Assembly (NCBI GenBank): GCA_015657535.1
Contig: JADHZB010000110.1
Coordinates: 1-26,748, forward strand
Direction of reading: 5' to 3'
Origin: Nephromyces sp. MM_2019
Taxonomy: Eukaryota > Apicomplexa > Aconoidasida > Nephromycida
Length of the DNA stretch: 26,748 nucleotides
In this document: one piece after another, positions 1 to 9,654 of the stretch
How the letters are laid out: each line of letters begins with the position of its first letter
Position numbering within the stretch: position 1 is the stretch's first letter
Position numbers and translations under genes: made by a program
Notes under the pieces: generated by a model
Told to the model about the DNA's origin: nothing
Seen by the model: only the letters and a program-made list of their open reading frames with translations
The model's database searches: none

Positions 1-1
1 G

Positions 2-3000
2 GGTAATGTATGGAATAATGGAGGGCTACCTGTATTTGGAGGTAGATTAAGGGGAGATACTAGCGGTGTTGACGGCGGCAATCTTCAGGCATGCAATGGT
101 TTCGAAACTCCAAGAAGCTTGAGAAGCCACAACGGTAAACAAGAGGAGATAAAAGGAGGTTTTCAAGGAGATTTTCATTCAGAATTGCTTTCATCTCGCT
201 CCCCCCCCGTAAATTTTTACTACTCTAACAGTAGCTCGCTGTCAAATGATGGAGGAGGAAGAACTGAGGCGAGGCAGGATTTGCCTCATGTTGATTACTG
301 TGTAAAAGAGCTCGCCTCAGCAACGGTAGCAAGCTCTGTAGATAGCAGTAGTAGTTCAAGCCTAATATCAGGCTTGAAGAGCTTATCTACTTTTCCGCCT
401 CATGTTGCGGATAGCCTAATTGATAAAATTTCCTATGAAGAGGAGAAGTTGTTCGATCCTAGGATGATGCGATTATTTCCTAGTGAAGGATGTTTGGAGA
501 GATCAAGCTCTTTTTCAAGTTTCTCTTTGCAATCGTCTACACACCCCTCTAGCTTTTCATCTGCTCCATCACCTTTGTCTTCATCTGCTCCATCATATTC
601 ATCTTCCTCTTCTTCTCTATTGCCTTCATCTTCTTCGTCTCTATCGCCTTCTTCATCTTCTTCTTCATCTTCTTCTCTATCGCCTTCATTTTCCCATTCT
701 CCTTCATCTTCTTCGTCTCTATCGCCTTCTTCATCTTCTGCACTCTCTATTCCTCATTCGAATCAAGAAACGAGGAAAACCACGCTCCAACGAGGTTCTA
801 CCAGTAGCTCTACTACAGCACTCTCTCACAAAACCGCCACAGAGGAGAATCCTCATTGTTTGCATTATCTAGAAGGTGGGATTAGCCTGTCAAGTCATTC
901 CGCTACCCCCCTTTCGAATAGAAGTGTTGCTGAAAACGGCGGAAATGGTGTAGGGTTAGAGAGTGATGGGGATTCTTCTGTATCTTCAAGTCGATCAAGT
1001 AAAGTTGGTCAGCCTGCCGGCAGTGCTTCGCTTGACTACCCTCAAACAAGTCGTTTCGCTGCAGTTGATGAAGTTTATTTGCAAGTTTCTGCTCAGTTAA
1101 ACAAGCACACACTCTCCTTAGCTGGAGGAAAGAAGAGCTTAAAACGGTCTCAAGCAAGAAATCATCAAGAAAACGCACTCTACCCCCTCATGAATGATCA
1201 GGAGGATATCTCGCTACCTTTAAATCCTGAAGATGAGATTCACACAGTTTTCGAGAAGCGCCCATCCTTTGCTCATCCCCCGAAAAACCTCCATGACGAA
1301 GTCTTTTGGAATCAGCTGATCTCCTGCTGCTCAGCGGAGATGGGCAGGAGGGCAGATTCCTCTGATAAGGAAGATGTGGCGAGGGAGCTTTTGAAGCGAC
1401 TTCTTATTCAGCCCAACGAAGATTTTGATGATGCCAATATTTTGAGTGTGAAGAAGGGCCTTATAGCCTCAATTAACGATCATCATGAGCTCGGGCATCT
1501 ACTGCAGCCTAAGGAGACTCGAGGGAGCCTACTAAACACTGAAGGTGTTGGATGGTATCAGGGGATGGAAGAGAGTCTTGGTGGAGGGGAGGAAAAGGAT
1601 TTCGTTGAGAATGGAGTGTATGGGGAGTTTAAAGGAGTGGGAGGTGCTTGGAACAATGAAAGCAGGTTTACGGGAGTGAGAAGCTGTTCTTTAGATGGTG
1701 GGGAAGAAAAAGGGGGTGCGCAGAGTGGAGGGTCGGAGGGCAGGGAGTGTGTTGCCAGGGGTTATCAATCACGCAGCCGAGAATTTGACCAGCAGCTAAC
1801 TGTAGGAAGCTCTCGAGGTTTTCAAAGGGATTGGAGCTCACAAGTGGTCCTTAAGCCTTGGGATAAGGCTGAAAATGAAGATGGCAATGCAGTTAGGGCA
1901 GGTTTTACTGCTGAAAAATCCTCCAGTCAGAATGCATGCTATCCTTCAGGCGAAGTAATAAGAGCCAAGGAAAGCGATACGAGGCTGTCGCGTTGCAAAG
2001 CAGGCTCAAGTCCGAAGGTATCTCATAGTAAACCTAGGTTTTGGTACGACGACACGCTTGGTGTGGGCTCTGAGGGATTGCTGGGTGAAGATGAGCAAGA
2101 AAGCTTCTCTCCGGTTCTTCTGAAGCCGTGGAGCTCTTCATCTAACAGCAGTAACCTTGGTAATCCCGAAGGCACAATGCATTTTAATGCTTCGAACTGT
2201 GAAGAGAAACGTGCCAAAACCAACCCCTTAAACTTCATGAGTCAAACACTCTTTGAAGGGGGATTTGGGAAGGATCATCATCATAGTCGTGAGCAAGAGC
2301 TATGGAGGCCTCTGCTTGATTGTGATGCTGGGACTAGTACTATTAGCCCCCAGAAAGTTAGTAAACCGTTCAATGAAATGCAATCCTTTGGCAATTATTT
2401 GAGTCAACTCGAGAAGTTTCCGCCAATCTCTCCATCTCCGGTAGACTCTTGCCCACCTATTTATGGCTTGGGAATGTCTCAAGATCCGTTTCATAGCGAA
2501 AATTCCATTGATTTTATGCGTGCCTTAGTCAAAACCCCCACCACTAGCTACCCTAAAAGCTCCCGATTGGAGAAACAAGCAAAGTCCCCTTCATTAGCGA
2601 ATGCCCAGAGCGTCTATTGGCCTCAATGGGGAGAAAAAGAGATTGAAAACAGCGACGAATACGTCAGTAGAATCCAGAAAACCCCTACTCAAGGCTTTCC
2701 CAGGACTGATTGGAGCAATCCCTCCCCCCTGGTGGGAAGCATGAGCCAGTTCTTTGCTCAATTCCATCAGTCTCCCAGGATTTCTTCAAGGGAAACTCCT
2801 CCACCCCCTCCCCCACCACGAATTAACAATCCTCCAAAGAGCCAATCTGCGATTGGTTCTTTTAAGGCATCAGCAGTCAGCGAAAATCTGTGTGTTGAGG
2901 CCCTCAAGGGGTATACACCAAGCAATCCTCTGATGGAATATGCTACCCTTGCGCAGACCACCCATACGGGGGCATATGGAAGATCTCAGCTGGAAAATTC

Positions 3001-3685
3001 GCGACTACTACTACCCCCCAACCATACGGCTAAGGCAGGAGAGGACATGCTTCTTAGCCATCAGGTTGGCTACAAACCAACCCCAAAAGTAGATTTCTAC
3101 TCTAAAGAAAGTAGTATGAACGGTCCTTTTTACCCTGCAGCAGCAGAGACACACACATATGAGATGGAAGGATCGCTCGGTCCTACCTATCGGGGGGGTG
3201 CACCTTCTGAGAGAAGGGATCTTTCGTTTTCTTACCACACACACGGCCCTCTAGCAGGAATCGGTGGTAGTTCCAGTAAGGGCGAGATAGATGCTATGGG
3301 GAATGCAAGCAGCTCCCGGCTAAAGTTCCTTCATGATATCGTCAACAAGATGCTCTTAAAGAATCAATCTCTTTCTTCAACAACAGGAACGCTAGAGAAT
3401 GGCTCATACATTTATACTGATCAAGAGGAAGTTCCTTCGTCTTCAATTACCCCCCTATTTTGGAACTCAAGGAGGCCTACATGCAATCAAGAGGAAGCCC
3501 ATCAATCACTGAGAGGCATGGAAAGTACTTATCCTAGTTTAGGGCTGAGTAGTAGCCAGCGACAACCTCTTAATAACATAAAAAAAAGCTTGTTTTCTCC
3601 CCCCTCGGGCTTTTCGGCAAATATACAGAGGGAAGCGCTTAGTTTGCGCGCCAGCGGTGAAGATATCGTGCCCTCGTTGCTTTAG
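2..3685 (+). CDS. Unrecognised large serine-rich, low-complexity protein; 5' end missing
   Basis: The frame is open from base 2 to a TAG at 3683-3685 (1227 codons). It has no in-frame ATG before the Met-Met-Arg near nt 464, so this is the 3' part of a gene, or a large last exon, entering from the left edge. The protein is hydrophilic and looks disordered. A poly-Ser tract (nt 545-760) is followed by acidic and Gly-rich stretches, a seven-Pro run near nt 2800, and a Ser/Pro-rich C-terminus. The only segment that looks folded is a helix-rich stretch at nt 1290-1510, with FWNQL, ARELLKRLL and DANILSVKKGL. A second amphipathic stretch, LKFLHDIVNKMLLKN, lies near nt 3325. The tetrapeptide LKPW occurs twice (nt 1850-1861 and 2120-2131). 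There is no signal sequence or membrane segment in the visible part. Its length without a stop, in a stop-rich region, makes it convincing as coding. The function is unknown; a regulatory or scaffold protein with short linear motifs is only a guess. Confidence 0.78.
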   Translation, partial: GNVWNNGGLPVFGGRLRGDTSGVDGGNLQACNGFETPRSLRSHNGKQEEIKGGFQGDFHSELLSSRSPPVNFYYSNSSSLSNDGGGRTEARQDLPHVDYCVKELASATVASSVDSSSSSSLISGLKSLSTFPPHVADSLIDKISYEEEKLFDPRMMRLFPSEGCLERSSSFSSFSLQSSTHPSSFSSAPSPLSSSAPSYSSSSSSLLPSSSSSLSPSSSSSSSSSLSPSFSHSPSSSSSLSPSSSSALSIPHSNQETRKTTLQRGSTSSSTTALSHKTATEENPHCLHYLEGGISLSSHSATPLSNRSVAENGGNGVGLESDGDSSVSSSRSSKVGQPAGSASLDYPQTSRFAAVDEVYLQVSAQLNKHTLSLAGGKKSLKRSQARNHQENALYPLMNDQEDISLPLNPEDEIHTVFEKRPSFAHPPKNLHDEVFWNQLISCCSAEMGRRADSSDKEDVARELLKRLLIQPNEDFDDANILSVKKGLIASINDHHELGHLLQPKETRGSLLNTEGVGWYQGMEESLGGGEEKDFVENGVYGEFKGVGGAWNNESRFTGVRSCSLDGGEEKGGAQSGGSEGRECVARGYQSRSREFDQQLTVGSSRGFQRDWSSQVVLKPWDKAENEDGNAVRAGFTAEKSSSQNACYPSGEVIRAKESDTRLSRCKAGSSPKVSHSKPRFWYDDTLGVGSEGLLGEDEQESFSPVLLKPWSSSSNSSNLGNPEGTMHFNASNCEEKRAKTNPLNFMSQTLFEGGFGKDHHHSREQELWRPLLDCDAGTSTISPQKVSKPFNEMQSFGNYLSQLEKFPPISPSPVDSCPPIYGLGMSQDPFHSENSIDFMRALVKTPTTSYPKSSRLEKQAKSPSLANAQSVYWPQWGEKEIENSDEYVSRIQKTPTQGFPRTDWSNPSPLVGSMSQFFAQFHQSPRISSRETPPPPPPPRINNPPKSQSAIGSFKASAVSENLCVEALKGYTPSNPLMEYATLAQTTHTGAYGRSQLENSRLLLPPNHTAKAGEDMLLSHQVGYKPTPKVDFYSKESSMNGPFYPAAAETHTYEMEGSLGPTYRGGAPSERRDLSFSYHTHGPLAGIGGSSSKGEIDAMGNASSSRLKFLHDIVNKMLLKNQSLSSTTGTLENGSYIYTDQEEVPSSSITPLFWNSRRPTCNQEEAHQSLRGMESTYPSLGLSSSQRQPLNNIKKSLFSPPSGFSANIQREALSLRASGEDIVPSLL
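545..760 (+). repeat. In-gene TCT/TCA/TCG triplet tract encoding poly-Ser
   Basis: A pyrimidine-rich coding tract of serine codons broken by Leu-Ser-Pro. A 39-base block starting at 623 recurs exactly at 701, which is 78 bases or 26 codons later, and each copy encodes PSSSSSLSPSSSS. The whole-codon period keeps the frame open, as expected for a simple repeat that expanded inside a coding exon. Confidence 0.85.
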
Positions 3686-3730
3686 TGGGAAGCAGGAAGG
3701 TAAGCGCTGTAGGTGTGTGAGAATGTGTCG

Positions 3731-3885
3731 GATTGTGTGTGAGTTTCTTGAGTGTGTGAGGTTCTTGAGTGTGTGTGAGGTTCTTGAGTGTGTGTGAGTT
3801 TCTTGAGTGTGTGAGTTTCTTGAGTGTGTGTGAGTTTCTTGAGTGTGTGTGAGTTTCTTGAGTGTGTGAGGTTCTTGCGTGTATA
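3731..3885 (+). repeat. TG-rich minisatellite (TTCTTGAGTGTGTG...) just after the stop codon
   Basis: Eight copies of a unit beginning TTCTTG start at 3745, 3762, 3781, 3800, 3817, 3836, 3855 and 3872. The spacings are 17, 19, 19, 17, 19, 19 and 17, so the short units form a 55-base higher-order repeat. The array begins about 45 bases after the stop at 3685 and is probably in the 3' UTR or the cleavage region of that gene. Confidence 0.9.
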
Positions 3886-3892
3886 TGAGATC

Positions 3893-3975
3893 CTCTGGAT
3901 CCCATTGATATGCTTTCATATCTGTGATACGCTTTCGTGTGTGTGATGTGCTTTCATGTATTTCACATACTTTGG
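3893..3975 (+). repeat. Degenerate repeat of about 19 bases (GATRYGCTTTCRT)
   Basis: Three to four imperfect copies of GATATGCTTTCATATCTGT-like units directly follow the TTCTTG array. The last copy decays to CATACTTTGGTGTGTG. Confidence 0.6.
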
Positions 3976-5280
3976 TGTGTGCTGTTCTTAACCCTCTTTT
4001 TCTCTCCAATGCGCGTGTGTACAGCCATTTGATGCCGTTAAATAGGCTTCCATGCAACCGAGCCGTGTACTCTTTTGCAGACTGAAATATACCAAGGCTT
4101 GGTTCCTATTCCTCGCGCTGCACACACACATTTCATTATCAAGCATCTTGTACACACCACTGCCAGCTAATATCTGGGCTTCTTCCGGCCTTGAAGGAGA
4201 GTGCCTGCACGGAAATTTTGGGGGCTAAAATACCGGAACTAGAGACCTGTCACAGGCACCAAGGTTTGCTCACACACGCTCTTTCTCCAAGAATATATGC
4301 ACGCTGACTAATGGTTAGCGCAGATTTGCATGCATTCAAATACTGACATACATTCAGCCTTGTGTGCGTAGAAAATGAAGCTTGCTCTTGGTGTGTATCT
4401 TACCTTCTGGCTCCTACTGGTGAATTTCTATAAGGTGAAAGCTACCGTTCATCACTTATATCTCCCGCTTTTGGAAGCCAGCTGGCAAAAGGCTTATGAA
4501 ACCCCGGTGTACATACACTGTAACTCTTAAAAGTACCAGGCAGTAACTCATTAATTTCACTCCGTTTGTGGCCAAAACTTCAATGTGTGTGCTATCATCA
4601 TATCTGTTAACCTCTTCTTCCAAACTGCGCTACTTATAGACAACTTTGAAATTTTCGCAGACAAATAATGCGTCTCTTTTAGGTTTATGTGTGTGCGCGT
4701 GTGTGTGCGCGTGTGTGTGTACGTGTGTGTGTGAGTATGTGAGTTTGTGTTTGCATTATGTGTGTGTGCGCATATGCGTGTGTACGCCTCTTTTACTGAA
4801 AGAGCTCCCTATTACCCTCAGTAATTCCAGTGTTGTGGGAATATTGTTCAAGTAACAGATAACTTCAGTGTTTTCTGGTTAGCTCACTTTAGTGAGAGTA
4901 GCTTCCTAAGGCAAGCACACAGTTTTAAACGCATCTCTCGTTGATTGCCTACGTAGAGGATGGAGTATTCCAGAGGAGAGAGTGGAAGCAAAGAAAATCT
5001 ACGGGTTTACACACATGCGAAGTGCTTGCCATTTCAGGGGGGTGTTGAATAAGGGAAATGTTAGTGAGTAATACGCTCAAAGAGGAGACTTTATACATGG
5101 CAACCGGGTTAGGCATCAGTCTGACTGTGTTAAGGCAAGTTGTGCCTTTAAGATGATGCATAGAAATATCACACGATAAGCGAAGAAGACTGAATATTCC
5201 TAGCTGCCTTCCTTGTATCAGCGAGAGAAGTCTGCTAATAACTAGAAACGAGGCCACCCAAAAATGAAGTAGGTTTTGGT
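3976..5280. other. Gap between convergent genes with a GT tract at 4686-4787
   Basis: This gap follows the serine-rich gene and precedes the V-ATPase gene, which points towards it. The only clear structure is a GT-dominated microsatellite at 4686-4787, interrupted by GC and CA steps. Open frames here read as Cys/Val alternation and are products of the repeat. I see no conserved coding segment or RNA gene in the rest. Confidence 0.7.
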
Positions 5281-5500
5281 GTATATATAGCCACTTCAGC
5301 GTAGGTAGAGGTATCTTTGGGGTGGATGAGATAGCCTGAGATAGCTAGAATTATCTCTGGGGAGTTAGAGTTGTCTCTGGGTAGCTAGAGTTAGCATGAT
5401 ATAGTTAGAGTCAGCTTGATATAGCTAGAGTTAGCTTGAGATAGCTAGCGTCATCTCTGTGTATGCACAGCCACCTCATTGCAGGTAGAGTCACCATAAC
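5281..5500 (+). repeat. Array in exact 20-base register (core GTAGCTAGAG)
   Basis: Ten-base cores of the form NTAGNTAGAG start at 5301, 5341, 5361, 5381, 5401, 5421, 5441 and 5481, all in the same 20-base register. The halves between them alternate between TNATCTCTGG and TTAGCTTGAG types. The edges match each other: GTATATATAGCCACTTCAGC at 5281 resembles GTATGCACAGCCACCTCATT at 5461. No indels are needed across about eleven units. Confidence 0.85.
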
Positions 5501-6231
5501 ATCAATTGACTGCAAGCTTAAAGCATATGCATTGCCATTCCTACGACGCAAGGGCAATCCAACACGAGGTATTAAGCGAATTGCTCATTCCTCTTAAGCA
5601 TATAAGCTCCCGTTTTCCCTCCTATAAGTGCACCTCCAAAGAGCTTAATAAGAGTGTCTAGTTAAAAAGACGGTTCAAGTACACATGGAAGATTGCAAGC
5701 ACATGGCACAGAAGGGGCTCTGAAGACGCTCCCTGTGGAAGCCTGCGTGCACCATCGGATAGAGTAGAAAAGTTCTTTGTGTGTATTCCTTTCCAGTAAA
5801 TTTTTTTCACGCAAGAACAGAGCAGAAATCAGATGGCGATGATTCACAAGAAGGCACACACCCCTGTAGCAATGCTAAGACAATGCGAAGATTGCCAAGC
5901 AGAGCATTCAGCTAGGGCACGCTATTGCAACTGCCCAAGGTAAGCCGCCAACGTATGGGTAACACAGGGTGTACACGATCATACAGTGAAAAAGTTCATA
6001 AAACTCAAAGCGAGACGTGTCATACGCAGAAACACACACACACAGATCAGCATGAACAACCAAAACTCCCAAAAGTGTGCATGTACGCAAACACACATGC
6101 AAAATTTCCAATATGCTCCTGTATGTACATCCATGAATATACACCCATACAAGCCTAACTATAAGCCCTAGAACATATTCCTAAATAATTATCATACGCA
6201 AAGGCTCCGAAAAAACACGCAGATACACACA
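5501..6231. other. 3' flank of the V-ATPase B gene, CA-rich on the plus strand
   Basis: No coding segment is recognisable. CA-rich runs at about 6030-6140 and 6218-6231 read as TG-rich on the minus strand, which is the sense strand of the adjoining V-ATPase gene, so they probably lie in its 3' UTR or just beyond. Short open frames on both strands here have no coding character. Confidence 0.6.
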
Positions 6232-8682
6232 TCACTTCAGGAAATCCGGTCTATCTTCAGCTTGAAGATTTTGCTGTTCTGAGTACTTATCTCTTGGGTA
6301 ATACTTCTGCAACGTTTCCTTCTTAATCTTCTTCAACATATCTTCTGGAAAAGTACGCAATAGCTCCCAGCAAATATCAAGTGACTGAAACACATCCCTA
6401 CCCTCATAGGGGCCTTGAGCGAGAAATCTGTGCTCAAATTTCTCTGTAAACTCGAGATAAAGGAGATCTTCAGGCAGCAACGCCTCCTCACCGACCACAG
6501 CCTTCATAGCACGAGTATCCTGTCCTATGGCGTAGTTTGCGTAGAGCTAAACAAAGAAAAAGAGTGTTTTTAAGGGGCTTTTGAGGTAGTCTAGGAGGGG
6601 CGCTTGGGTAAAAAAGGGAGGTGGGGGGCTTTAATTTACTGAGGGACTCTATGAGGGGGGTTTTCAGGGGATCACTAGGGATTACTTTGTGAAGATAGAG
6701 CTTTGGAGGGATTTTGAGGAGTCTTTATGAAGACTGAGTTTAGTAGTAGTAAAATTCAACAGCATAAGTGAATATGAGCAAAAAAATTAACCACACACAA
6801 GCACACAAAAAGAATCTGCAAACACTAAACACACACACAAGCGAAACCACACTAACCTGGTCAGACACTTGGGGATGATCTTCCCTAGTCATACCAGCAC
6901 CTATCCCTGACTTCATTAATCGACTGAGGGAAGGCAAGACATTGATGGGGGGATATATTTGCCGGTTGTGCAAGCTTCGATCGACAAAGATCTGCCCCTC
7001 AGTAATATAGCCAGTTAAGTCAGGAATGGGATGGGTGATGTCATCGTTGGGCATAGTAAGGATAGGAAACTGTGTGATAGAGCCATTTCTACCCTCCACC
7101 CTTCCAGCCCTTTCGTAAATTGTAGAAAGATCTGTATACATATACCCCGGGTATCCTCTTCTACCAGGGACTTCCTCTCTAGCAGCGGATACCTGTTAAG
7201 GTAAGAGGCACGAGAAACAGGTGAAGAGAGCGTTAAGCAGCATGAGCTATGAGAGGAGCGACTTAGATTAAATCTAAAAGGTAGATTCTGGGCAGATATG
7301 ACAGGAAATATCACATGTGTAATGGCTAGAGCCAAAAAGGGTGCGTGCAGGAGAAGACATGCAAAGAGTAACGCTGTAAATTGAAGAGTAGTTGTGAGGG
7401 ATGAGCTGCAATGTGTATGTTAGAAAGTGTTGAAAAGTGTGGGTAAGGGTATGAGCTGCAATGTGTAGGTGAGGATGAGTGCTGAAAAGCGTGTACAGGG
7501 GCACAACCAGCAATGTGTGTGTACAGCACATTTAAATACTGCCAGTAAGCAGCATTTTTTAGCAGGTGTGCGTGAGTTTTTAGCAGATTGCTGGAGGTTG
7601 GTTGAGGCGTGCGACAATGCAGTAAACCATGTTTCCTTTCTAAAACTCATAAGCAGGAGCGAATGCGCTTGTCTGCATTCTCGGCAAAGTTTATATAAAG
7701 GCGTGTACACGCGGGTGAGCTTCAAGTTTACTCAGGGGAGGTACCCACGACGATGCCATAGCATCGAGAATTCCTCGATCACACACCCCCACCACACAAC
7801 ATTCTGTATAATCACCTCTCGCAATGCATCCGCATAAGAAGACATATCAGTCAGGATAACCAATACGTGCATCTCCTTTTCATACGCCAAATACTCTGCC
7901 GTAGTCAGCGCTATTCGGGGGGTGATGATACGTTCAATTGTGGGGTCATTCGCAAGGTTTAAAAAGAGTACAGCTCTCTCCATAGAGCCACTCTCTTCAA
8001 AATCTTGCCTAAAGTATCGAGCAGTTGCCATATTTACTCCCATGGCCCCAAAAACGACGGCAAAGTTCTCATTTGAATGATCTAATACATCTTTTCCTTC
8101 AACCAGGCAAGCCTGACGCATAATCTGTGCCCCTATCTCGTTGTGAGGCAAGCCAGCAGCAGAAAAGAGGGGGATTTTCTGCCCTCTAACCACAGAATTC
8201 ATTATATCAATGGCTGAAATGCCGGTCTGGATCATCTCCTTCGGATACACACGGCATTGAGGATTGATAGGATGCCCATTGATATCCGCATAATCTTCAG
8301 CAAACACCGGAGGCCCGTGATCAATCGGCCTGCCTGAACCATTGAAGGCCCTACCAAGCATCTCTTCCGTAATTGGAATCTTCATTACATCGCCAGAAAA
8401 TTCAACATGCACACTCTTATTGTCTATACCACTAGTGCCCTCAAAGACCTGAACAACAGCTCGCTTTCCTTTAATTTCTAGTACTTGCCCCTCCCTCTTG
8501 GTTCCATCTCCGAGATGAAGAGTCACAATCTCGGAAAACTTGGGAAACTTGACATTATCTAGGATGACGAGGGGGCCAGACACGCCTACTACAGTTCGGT
8601 AATCCAGACGAGGTGCGACATGATAGTTTCTCGTCGCTGCGAGAGCGTTTAATTGGGGGAGTGATGTTCTGGCGGATGCCAT
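6232..8682 (-). CDS. VATB: V-type proton ATPase catalytic-domain (V1) subunit B, three exons, complete
   Basis: Subunit B of the V1 sector of the vacuolar H+-ATPase. It alternates with subunit A in the A3B3 hexamer and carries the non-catalytic nucleotide sites; the pump acidifies vacuoles and endosomes. Exons: 8682-7816, 7192-6857 and 6546-6232, joined in phase 0 to give 505 residues, normal for the family (about 490-515). Donors are GTGATT and GTTAGT; acceptors are TTAACAG and TTGTTTAG. Both joins restore invariant sequence: [18 protein letters not shown] and [17 protein letters not shown]. Visible landmarks are [19 protein letters not shown] (residues 26-44), [14 protein letters not shown] (174-187) in place of a P-loop, as usual for B subunits, and the ATPase alpha/beta signature [10 protein letters not shown] (370-379). 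The start ATG at 8680-8682 lies in ACCATGG, a strong initiation context. The C-terminus has about 18 residues after KYYPR. The stop is TGA at 6232-6234. Confidence 0.97.
6547..6856 (-). other. Intron 2 of the V-ATPase B gene
   Basis: A 310-base GT-AG intron. On the plus strand it has a G-rich half (6590-6690) with a four-run G-quadruplex motif, and a CA-rich half (6775-6845) that reads as TG-rich in the pre-mRNA. Confidence 0.9.
6597..6628 (+). other. Potential G-quadruplex on the antisense strand of V-ATPase intron 2
   Basis: Four G-runs lie at 6597-6600, 6606-6608, 6616-6618 and 6623-6628, with loops of 5, 7 and 4 bases, which fits the standard G3+N1-7 pattern. The transcript carries the complementary C-rich strand, so any effect would be at the DNA level or as an i-motif. 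Confidence 0.6.
7193..7815 (-). other. Intron 1 of the V-ATPase B gene, with a tandem repeat of about 50 bases
   Basis: A 623-base intron with donor GTGATT and acceptor TTAACAG. The motif GCAATGTGT starts at 7408, 7458 and 7510, within a unit beginning ATGAGCTGCAATGTGT (7401 and 7451). This gives three imperfect tandem copies of 50-52 bases. Open frames on both strands in this intron are chance. Confidence 0.85.
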
Positions 8683-8870
8683 GGTAGCAGCACTTAGAGA
8701 GGAAAAGAGGGAGCCAGAAACAGAGAGATTGTGAGTGTATAGTGAGGAAGAGGGAGTACGGGAGAGAAGAGAGAGATGCGGAAAAGAGAGAGGAAAAGGG
8801 AGAGAGCAAGAAAGCGCAAGAGTGAATGAGAGGGAAAGGAATATTGATGGCAGCAGCGAAAGCTCCTAGA
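8683..8870 (-). promoter_or_regulatory. Pyrimidine-rich leader upstream of V-ATPase B
   Basis: Read on the minus strand, about 180 bases before the ATG are almost all C/T (CTCTCTC, TTCCTTTCCCTC) and contain TCATTCACTC, which resembles coccidian initiator elements (inference). This is probably the 5' UTR and core promoter. There is no ATG between the tract and the annotated start. Confidence 0.45.
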
Positions 8871-9364
8871 GAGGTGCGCTAACTGCTACCGCTTCACTTG
8901 GGGATGCTAGAAAGCAAGGACAGGAAATGCACCCCTAAATTGCACATCAACGTGCTTCCAGGACTAGGCGCATATCTCATATAGAAGGAAAAAACTCACA
9001 CACCAACACATATATATTAGTAAAAAGGCTTAAGCATACGGTATAGCTCCTCAAAAGTGACTTGACTTCCTCAGGTAGTCTCTCAAAAGTTTTGCAAACG
9101 AAGATGAGATTATTTTAAATCTCGCTTTTTACCTCTACTCTACATTATTCGCTGCACTCCAAACGATAAGTTACCCCGGAATAAATCTGGTGGATTTTAC
9201 CCAACGCATGCATAGGCTTTCCAGCATGAAGCTTGCGCGTGTATCCGCGTAGGCAACTACTAGTGATGCCTCATTTTTTCAAGCGCAAAAGCATCATATC
9301 ATCACCTTCAGCTTAAGCTTCTCCCTGAAGAACAATAAATAAAACTTGATGCCTTTCCTTACTA
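8871..9364. other. Gap with no recognisable feature
   Basis: AT-rich, unique-looking sequence upstream of the V-ATPase promoter tract. I see no splice-flanked coding segment, RNA gene or repeat. Confidence 0.5.
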
Positions 9365-9615
9365 TCACATCAATACTCGTGCACTAAGGGTGGGAATAGG
9401 AGGCGTGGGAACATACACAGAAGCATCATCAAAAGTGCGAAAAAAAGCGATCGGGAAAGGCGTCATGTGTGTTACCCATGCATAGGCAGGTGGGGGGAGC
9501 CAGGAAACACGGTTAAGCGAAGGTATTTGAAGGGTGACGGAGAGTAAGGTGGGAGACGATTCAACGGTGATGAGCGGTCCGTTGACAACATCACCAGGAG
9601 GGGCCATCTTGGAAT
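9365..9615 (-). CDS. Doubtful terminal exon or small ORF, unrecognised
   Basis: Read on the minus strand, an open frame begins near ATGGCCCCTCCTGGTGATG and encodes MAPPGDVVNGPLITVE, then a hydrophobic/Pro-rich stretch including SVTLQIPSLNRVSWLPPPAY. It ends LSARVLM and a stop, about 81 residues in all. Unlike most short frames here it is not repeat-derived. The preceding pyrimidine/CA-rich stretch offers possible acceptors (CCACCAG, TTCCAAG). Further upstream the same frame continues through a TG/CA minisatellite to 9979, passing PEMLLHVASLSLLELQSAVI, which may be another exon. I cannot define a full gene, and chance remains likely. Confidence 0.25.
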
Positions 9616-9654
9616 AGCGTGTGTGCTGGTGGGTGAGGTTGCAGCTGAGTGCGT

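Noticed and set aside
483..872. Plus-strand Leu/His-rich frame
   Set aside because: Alternate frame of the TCT/TCA triplet tract within the serine-rich gene.
3539..4057. Minus-strand frame of 172 codons rich in His, Thr and Leu
   Set aside because: It is the translation of the TTCTTGAGTGTGTG array plus the antisense of the serine-rich gene end; no independent coding signal.
4646..4855. Plus-strand frame of Cys/Val alternation
   Set aside because: Direct translation of a GT microsatellite.
7469..7837. Plus-strand frame of 122 codons opposite V-ATPase
   Set aside because: It spans intron 1 and the antisense of exon 1 with no recognisable feature.
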